DNA of 64,000 nt from Plazaster borealis (Eukaryota; Echinodermata; Asteroidea; Forcipulatida; Labidiasteridae): contig CM037457.1 in assembly GCA_021014325.1 (NCBI GenBank), positions 12,528,538-12,592,537 on the forward strand. Reading direction: 5' to 3'. Both the position numbers and the translations under genes were made by a program. A model generated the notes under the pieces. It worked only from the letters and a program-made list of their open reading frames with translations. It did not search any database and had not been told where the DNA came from. Below, in pieces: positions 50,496 to 59,000 of the stretch; position 1 is the first letter of the stretch; each line of letters starts with the position of its first letter.

Positions 50496-52440
50496 TAACA
50501 TTCACAAATAAATATAAACTTTCAACTTAACTCTTGTACCCAAGATAAATTTAAAGTAATCACACAATATGTACATTACGATATTAATAAAACAATCATT
50601 AGTTGACACTGAATTAAAGAAATCTTCAGCAAAATCTCATATACGAATACACACACTGGTATGTAGAAGTGTTCCTAGAACGTGTGCATGTACAACAACA
50701 TTACATTTCATTGTATATAGCAATAAGCACACACACAAAGTTCTAAATTGTATTAGTAATATTGAATACATTCAGCGCTGTTAATTCAATTTCAAAAAGT
50801 TTTATAACCAAGCAGTCAATAAAAAAACAACTTACACTTATTTGTCCTCATGCCCTGCTTTCCTCAATTCATTTGCATCAGCAATATTGTTATAATCAAA
50901 TACGCTTTAGAATTCCATATAAATATTTATTTCTTAGAAAATTGTAAAGGCACAAAGAATTAGCCCCTGGGTGTTAACCCAAAGCCCTGCACAATTTTTT
51001 CAGGCACTCTGTTGTATGCAGCAAGGCCCCCCTCGGACAAATTATAGGTTTCCCTCTTCTAGGACGAGGGTAGTCTTGATTGGCGACGTTCGTTTTCTTA
51101 ATGTAGTTGCTGATATCACAACATGAATTACTGGAGAAGAAATATCTGTGTCAAACAAGCATCTGGATCAACCAGGTTTGTAGACTTGCCCAGTCCCTCC
51201 GAGCCAGTTGATGTTGCGCCCTCTACCGGTGATTAATACAAAAACTAGCATCACCAATCAAGTCTAGGATGAGGGGAAACAATTTCCAACAAGTAGACTT
51301 TTAGCATTTGTTTGATCCTGTAGCATGGAGTATACTAAAACCAAAATGAGGCTAGATGGAAAAATCATAGTCTGGCCCCTCAATGTAAATTGCAACTCAA
51401 TTTGAATGTGACATTTCCAAACAGGGACCCTGACAAAGACAGTACTGGCTATAAAGCCAATGGTCAATTCAAACCTGAGTAATTAACCCTGTGCTAGAAA
51501 ACAAGTGGTGTGTTTATTTATTATGTTCTTACACTTGTAAGAGTGAGAGCTTAGCAAGCTATTTACAATTTTTTAGTTTGAATACTGAGGGTTTTAAAAA
51601 ACCGTATGACAAAAGCACAAGAACAAAACTAATAGACCAACTCCAACAGGGTTTTTTTTTCTGAGGACAGGAATTGAACAATTAAACAAAAAGACAAGTT
51701 CAAAAACAGTCTTTCCTTTATTGTTACACTTAAAAACAAAGAGGGTTTTTATGAATGGGAATAAAAGAGTAGTGACTCGGTCTTTAATGGCCGTTTAAAA
51801 CCTTGCTGGTTTGAGGCCGTGTGATAAAGGACCGAGCCGAAGGTGAATAAAAGAGCACTAGTGACTCAGTCTTAAACAGCCATTTAAGATCGAGTCACCA
51901 CTCTTTCATTCCCTAAATAAAAGTCAATTTATCAACCTCCTCTGCCTTGTAAAAATGCAAGTCAATCCACACCTGACTAAAGAATATTTTTTAAATGGTG
52001 CACCCATTTCACCCATTGTTGGTAAAGTGTGACGAACCGGTAGTTCCACCATAAAATTTGCCTACACTGAAAGGTTCCGATGATAACCACGAGGACCACG
52101 CTCCCATAGAAAATACAAGGGTCCAGGTTTTGTTTTAAGATTTGTACAAGAAAATATACAGCTCTGGACCAGCCGTTTACAACTTCACATCAGATGACGT
52201 GTTTGCCTACCAAGCTTTTCCAAACTGGATTATGGTGAACGTATTTTAATTGCCCGGAAAAACTTGAGAGCATCTTTTTTTGTGTTTGCGGTCAGTCGAC
52301 CAGGCGACGTATAAATACCCCCCCGAACAATTTATTTTGTAGCAGGCACAGACATGCACCTACTGTGCTACGCTTCATTTCCCTGAACAGAGGGACAAAG
52401 GGTACTGGAATTCATACTCAAAATATCCCTTTTTCCAGGG

Positions 52441-52642
52441 TTTATTGTGTAATTCCTGATTGATGTCCAATTACGTCATGTTTCAAATTTCGCTCTAAAA
52501 GAGTACACAATAAAATGAAATTTTACGCCATTTTTATGAGAGGTTAACGACTTGTAATTTTTTGTCCACTTTCATTAGAAGTCTATCTATTGGAAAATGA
52601 GTGCATCACAAAACTGAATTTGACCTGGGAGTCCCTCTTTAA
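52441..52642. mobile_element. MITE family C, half copy just downstream of SCLT1
   Basis: Only the right arm is present, ending GACCTGGGAGTCCCTCTTTA, about 175 bp beyond the SCLT1 stop codon, so it is probably within or near the 3' UTR. Confidence 0.75.
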
Positions 52643-52817
52643 ACACCAACTTATGAACAATAAACTAACACAATAACCACAATTCAATTTTGCTTGATCT
52701 CATACACTGAATACGTGCAACCCTACATGTATGCAGATACATCCCCCCCCCATCACCCTGCATCACCCTGCATCTATTCAACTCTCCTTGTCCCATCACA
52801 TTTGTTATTGCTGGCTT

Positions 52818-53061
52818 TCACTTCAGGTAATCTGGAGTAGAGTTTCCACTCCCAATCGATGACGATGACCGTCCACTGTGGACGCTACTTGCATGACTAC
52901 CAGTCCCCGTACTGACGGCAGCCCCTCCGTTGTTATTATTGCCATTTATGTTATAATGGCGTCCCATAGTTACCGTTGACTTGCCGTTGAGCATTCGATG
53001 AGGTGCTAATCCTCCATCCTGTCTGGTGTCCAAGTCTGACAGGTGAATTTGCTCAGGTAAT
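52818..53061 (-). CDS. SCLT1: SCLT1 last exon: low-complexity C-terminal tail
   Basis: 1 nt plus 80 codons and TGA (52820-52818). Acceptor TTTGTTAAG (AG 53063-53062). Begins RLPEQIHLSDLDTRQDGG, then an Asn run, Gly/Ala and Ser-rich stretches, and ends STPDYLK. The split codon (AG|A, Arg) joins exactly to the previous exon. No counterpart in the human protein; likely disordered. Confidence 0.8.
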
Positions 53062-56000
53062 CTTAACAAATAAGATAACGTTTCTTACGTATGTTTAGAA
53101 AGAGTAGAAACTCACGCAAGAAAAATCAAACCTAAGCGTTTTTTTATTGAAATTCTTGGACACTAAGTAACTTTACCCTCTCCTCTTTAAATATTTTTGG
53201 GTTGAACAAAACAAATTGACTAGAGCAGACTTGAACCTGCGACCTCCAGATTCACGTGCCGGCACTCTACCAACTGAGCTATCTAGCCTTAATATTGGCA
53301 GTCTCCCTATTTTGCAAATATATTTGTTAGGGGGTGTCTGAAAGACAGATTAGCTCAGGCAACCTTAACAAATCAGACTACAACACTTACAAGTATAAGT
53401 CGTGTTAAAACTGCGCTCTATTTTATTTATCCAGGGATTTGTTTTGGCAGGACCAAAACTGTTGCCTTTTCATTATTTTATTTTGACTCGATTGTAGAGT
53501 TTTTCTAATGTTTTTGTGTTGTAACATTCTTGTAATTTGGCCTGTGCGCCACGAATTGAATGAAATAAACCAATAAATATATTTTGAATACGGAAGTCTT
53601 TTGCCAAATCACCTAAACAACGGGCGGTGCTAAATTTCATCTCTTTATTCACACTTTGGTTCAATAACATTTGTTATTATTTCAAAAACATTTTTGTATT
53701 TACAAAGCAATGACTAAGGCTGGGTCATACTTCATGCGAATGCAAACATGTCACAAATCTTTATTCTAGAGATATCTGTTTTTTTGTGAATTTGTGACGT
53801 CATATGGCGGTATGAACCCGGCTTAACACTTACAACAGGCAAAAAACGAACAAAGGAGGTTCCTCCACAAGCTACAACGACCTCCAGATACACATTTAAC
53901 ATAATATAGATGTGTGATAAGCCTTGTATTGTATGCTCAGTGCTTTCCCTGAGTCCTGCAGAATAGAAATCCACAGGCATGCGACTCAGGTAGGATTCAA
54001 ACCCATAACCAATAGGCCACCGAGCATTTTGGAATGAAAATAATTCCGCACTGGTAACAACAAAATGTACTGGTTAATATAGCCTATACTAAAGCACAAA
54101 ATACTCAATTTATAACAGTACGAATAGAATAAAACATACATTGAATGTTGAAAGATACTTGTCTTAATTAAATGTATGGGCCTCTTCTAAAACACACAAT
54201 TCTGAAGAATTTTAGTCAAGTATCAAGTACTGTTGAGCACTAGAGTGGCCGAGTAGTACTCCAGTATGAGTACTTGGGCCATCGAGTACAGGTACAATTG
54301 TCCGAGTTCCAAGCATTCTGATATCTGAGTACCAAGTCCAACAGCTGAGTACCAAGTGCTTGGATCTCCGAGCACGAGTTTGAGTACTTTATAAAACAAA
54401 ACACTGTAAAATGCGCTATAAAAACTATTTTTTTAAATTTTCTATATACTAATTTCTAGATGACAATGTATGCTCTTTCAAACATGAGTACATCAGAGAC
54501 AACTTTCAATTTTATTTTATCAAGACCTTATTCCTCTATTCTTTGCATTGATGCATGTATAGGAAAAGTGGAAAGAAAAATGGTATTTTGACCACGAGCA
54601 CTTAAAAATTGGAAGTCCGAGTACATTTTCAGTTGAGTATTGAGTACACGACTTCCGAGTACGGGTTATTTTTCAGTCGAGTATTGAGTATGTAGTTCCA
54701 GTACAAGTTATTTTACCATGAGTACCATGAAAACAGTACTCTAGTAGTAATCGAGTACAAGTATCAAGTAAGAGTACAACACTGTAGCCACAAAATATTT
54801 GTTGATCTTATAATTCAATCCAACTCACCTGTTTGTCCTACTGGCTTCTAGCTTCAGCTTCTCTAGTTCATTCTGTAAGTGTTTCCTGTCTTGCAGCAAT
54901 CTCTTCTCTCTCACCAACTGCTCAGAAAGCTGAAGATTAAAACAGATGCGCAATTACAGTCAAAAGCATCTCTTGGTTGATTTTTTACAAAAAAATGGTT
55001 TCAATTTGCTTCAAACAAAACAATAATTTAAGAAAGCAAGTTCTGCGGCGTTTCGTGCTGAAAGGTCTGGTGCATCGGACTCAAGTTCTGACAAGTGAAT
55101 CATCAGAGTGTGGGGTCGATTCCCAGTCATGACACCGATGTCCTTGAGCAAAGCACTTAACCATAGTTGCTTCTAGCTGTAACATAGGTGTACAAATGGG
55201 AACCTGAGAGGCAGAGCTGCCAACATTTGCATCTTACAATCAGGGAGATTTTGTACAACAATCAGGTACATGTTCAGAATGACATTCAACATAATAGGGA
55301 CAAAGTTTCCATAATCAGGGAGATTTTCAAATTTGTTCATCAGAACATGGAAAGATTGATTTATTCTCAGGGAACTTTCTGTAGAATCAGGGAGAGTTGG
55401 CAGCTCTGGAGAGGGCCAAGACAGTATCCTGTTGGATTTACTCCTTAGAGCTAATTTAAGCAGCTTGGAGTTATATACCCCCCACCCGAGAGTCAAGAAA
55501 GTTTGAGGAATGGTCCAAGTATGCCTGATGAACAGGGATAAAATGTTATAAAGCACCTTGATCTAGCTACTAGGATATGTGCACTACCGACACCACATGA
55601 GACCAAAGTCTTATCATTATAAGAGTAGCCAAATTACACACAATCACTACGGCTTTAAAAGAAAGACATGGAATGGAGCCCAATAATAAGATGTATCCAC
55701 AATGCAAAAATTGTGCTCATAGTCCAAACATATTCTAGGTGCAGATACCCTCATTCTCATAACACTGCTAGAGATCAAAGGGCTGGAAGGAAGGCCATCA
55801 GCATGGTCATTTATCCCAATTGATTCCTATGCATACTTATGCATGGGTGACGGAGTTAGGGAGTATTTGAGTGACAAGGCAGACTCAAGAAAAAGAGTTA
55901 GTTTGTCAGATGAGGATAAATCACAAGAAGTCAAGAGTGCCAGCTGAGAAGTGAGATGTATATAAACTGCTCACAAAAAGTTAGGAAACTTTTTTTAATC

Positions 56001-59000
56001 AAGTATATTTTTATTATTTATTACTCTCTTTGTATATGTTATATATCAATGCAAAGCTGAAGTGTTCCTCTTTAAAATGATACCACATTTGCAATGATTA
56101 CATGTTGCTGAATTTGGCTACATGAATGACAATGAGGCAAAGTCACAAATCAAATGTGCCAAAATTACCGTTATCTGTGCTAAACAGTCAATAGGTAATG
56201 ATCAATAATGAAACCGGTCAAGCTTGAGAACCAGACTTGTGTGCAGCATGAGAAGAAGGTGCCAGGCTGTCATCAGCGCCTTCGGATCATCCACTCGTTA
56301 CTGAACTTCTTGTCTCAATAAAGTGGATTAACCCTTTCAGCCCCAATGGCGACTTTAGTCGACTGTGCACTATGCCCTGCTTGAGCCCCAATGGCGACTA
56401 TAAGGCCATTTGTTGCCGTAGTTTTGTCCATGTTCACCCTCCATACCCAAGCTTACCATCATTGGAAAGAGAAAGATCGGATCTTTCAAATGGTGGTTAA
56501 ATATAATAGGTTGCTATCACTTCAAATTGGAGTGGAAAGATCCGAAATGACAAACACCTACGGAGCGCCATATGGTTGTGTGCAAAAAAGTGTTTGGGTT
56601 TACAGAACACGCTTGGGAAACAAAGACCAAGAACTGGGACAATTATTGGCTGATTTCAATGATTTTTAAATTACATGAAAGGAAATTCAATGAGTAAGAC
56701 AATTTTTATAGCTTTTTATGCTCTAAAATGAAATCTTCAAGGTAATAATAGAGTTTGTAAAATCAAACTTTGAACACAAGCTTCCTGTGTTGTGTGAGAA
56801 TGTGTGCTTCACGCTTGAGTGGTAAAACAACGTGGGCCACAGCGGTTGTTTATGTCAAAAGAACTTGGGGCTGAAAGGGTTAAGATCAGTAAGTTGTCTT
56901 GCTTGTTTGAATTACAGTGTTAATTTGTTTGTTCACACAGTAACACAAAATTGCTAATTTTGGCACATTTGATTTGTGACTTTGCCTCATAAGTCCAGCA
57001 ACATGTCATCATTGCACATTTGGTATCATTTTAAAGAAGAACACTTCAGCTTTCTATTGATATGCAACATAATACAAGAGGGTAATAAATAATAAAAATA
57101 TACATGATTAAAAAACGTTTCCTAACTTTTTGTGAGCAGTTTATTTGATTGAGACTACCTTCAAGATGAAAAGTTGACTAGTTCTACCTTTTTGGTTGCT
57201 GTAGCAGCCCTGAGTTCTGTTTCGGCAAGTTTTTGGTTGAGTTTACGTAGGGTGCTTGCTTCTCCACTCTGTCTCTGTTCACTCTGCAATGCAAAGAGTG
57301 AAGTTTGAAAAATATAAACAACATCAAGCTAAAATTGCAATCTCAGGGTTTGAAATTCAAACTGGACCACTAGTCCGAGGCCAGTAGATTTAGTGTCGGG
57401 CCAGTAAACTTACTACTAGAAAAGAGTCCAGCAGCCTTTTGATTTTTCAGTTGAATTAGAATACCTTACTGTGTATATCACATCTTTAAAAAATAGACAA
57501 ATGATGTTAAATTTTTGACTTTTGAGTCTGATAAATATCTTTCAATTCTGTCGAGTATCGATGGATACTCACCCAAAAGACAAACGAGATATATCTTCTC
57601 TTAGTGCTTGTTCAAATGTAAACAGTTTACATATTAAAATGTAAGGATATTTGTTTTTTCTATTTTTGATTCTGGACTTGTACAAAACAATTCTGGTCCA
57701 GTAAAACTTTTGAGCTACGAGTCCCTATGGTCTTGTAGATGTCCCCACAAACTTCGAGCCCTTGAATCTGCATGCAGTAGTCAATGGTGTGTACATCAAA
57801 GCAACCTGGGAAAATACACAATTCAAATTTGGCAAATTTTACAATGTTCCATAAAACTAAATTCTGTTCTACCTCCAAGAACATCGCCCTCTGTTGACCG
57901 AGCTGTGACGTCAGCTCCTCTGAGCGACTTTTATGCATTGAAATCTCTGATCTGCAAAGGTAGAATAATTTTTTTTTTTTAAAACAGAGTGCTAAATAAA
58001 AAGAAATATAATTATAAACCGGATCAGGTAGCTGATTTGTATTGTTATGCCTGGGGTGTTTGGAAAACTTTGAAACCCATTCCAAAAGACTACAGAAAAA
58101 TTTACAAATTTCTTCTGGACCAAATTGCTCCACAACACAACATGATTTTAGAGACCTTTTTAAGGAATTGTTTGCCCTACACCATGTACATTGATGTATG
58201 ATAAACAAAGGTGTATGATATAAAACTAAAATTCAATTAAGGGAAACTGACAAGGTAAATTTTAAATAGTTTTTAACTAACCCCCGAACAAAGATATTGA
58301 CAAAATAGGGAGACCGCTAACACTAGGGCTAGATAGCTAAGTTGGTAAAGCACCGTAATGTTAATCCGGAGATCGAAGTCCCGCTCCAGTCAGTTTTAAT
58401 TGTTTAACCCAAAACTAAAATTCACATGTTTTTGTTGGCCTTGATGCAATAATAAGGTTAATTGCTCAAGAAACACAGAGGTTAACCTCTACTCTTCCAC
58501 GATAAGTGTTCTGGGTGTTTTTTTAATGTCCCATCTGATGGTCATAGCAATTTTGGTAAAATAATATATCTTGCTCAAGGACACAAGTGCCTTGACCGGG
58601 ACTTGAACACTCTGCTGATCAGAAACACCAGAGCCTGAGTCCAGTTTGCTTGACCGTTCGACCACGACACAGCACATCTATTAAACTGGAACATGAATAA
58701 AGCCCTGTTGGATTTAAGACTAACCTTAGTTCATTGACTTTTGATTCAAACTTCTTGGCAAGTGTTTTGGACTCTTCCCTCCATCTTCAAAAAGTAGAGA
58801 GAAACAGCAAACAATTATTTATCAGGAGAAAGAAAACTACATTAAAAAGACACCATTTACTTCACAGGGATTTCAAAACATAAATAATCTTAGGCCGTGT
58901 CCGAATTGACAGCTACAGCTACAGCTACGGCTAAACTTCCGCGTCATCATGCGTTAAAGAATAGGACGTCCTTAACAACGCCCTTAGCAACAGCCGTAGC

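Larger units (their letters stand above)
35952..52440. other. Intergenic region, right part
   Basis: No supported gene apart from the weak exon at 45104. Contains SINEs at 36535, 39835 and 47757, MITE A at 43846 and 48662, MITE C at 46729 and 49543, and G/C runs at 37209-37265. A more CpG-rich patch at 42240-42560 lacks a convincing frame. Confidence 0.55.

Noticed and set aside
56391..56669. 92-codon frame inside the piggyBac-like MITE
   Set aside because: No transposase motif (no DDD triad, too short) and no family likeness.
57660..58208. 182-codon minus-strand open frame
   Set aside because: Only the middle (57873-57951) is coding; it is an SCLT1 exon with read-through into both introns.
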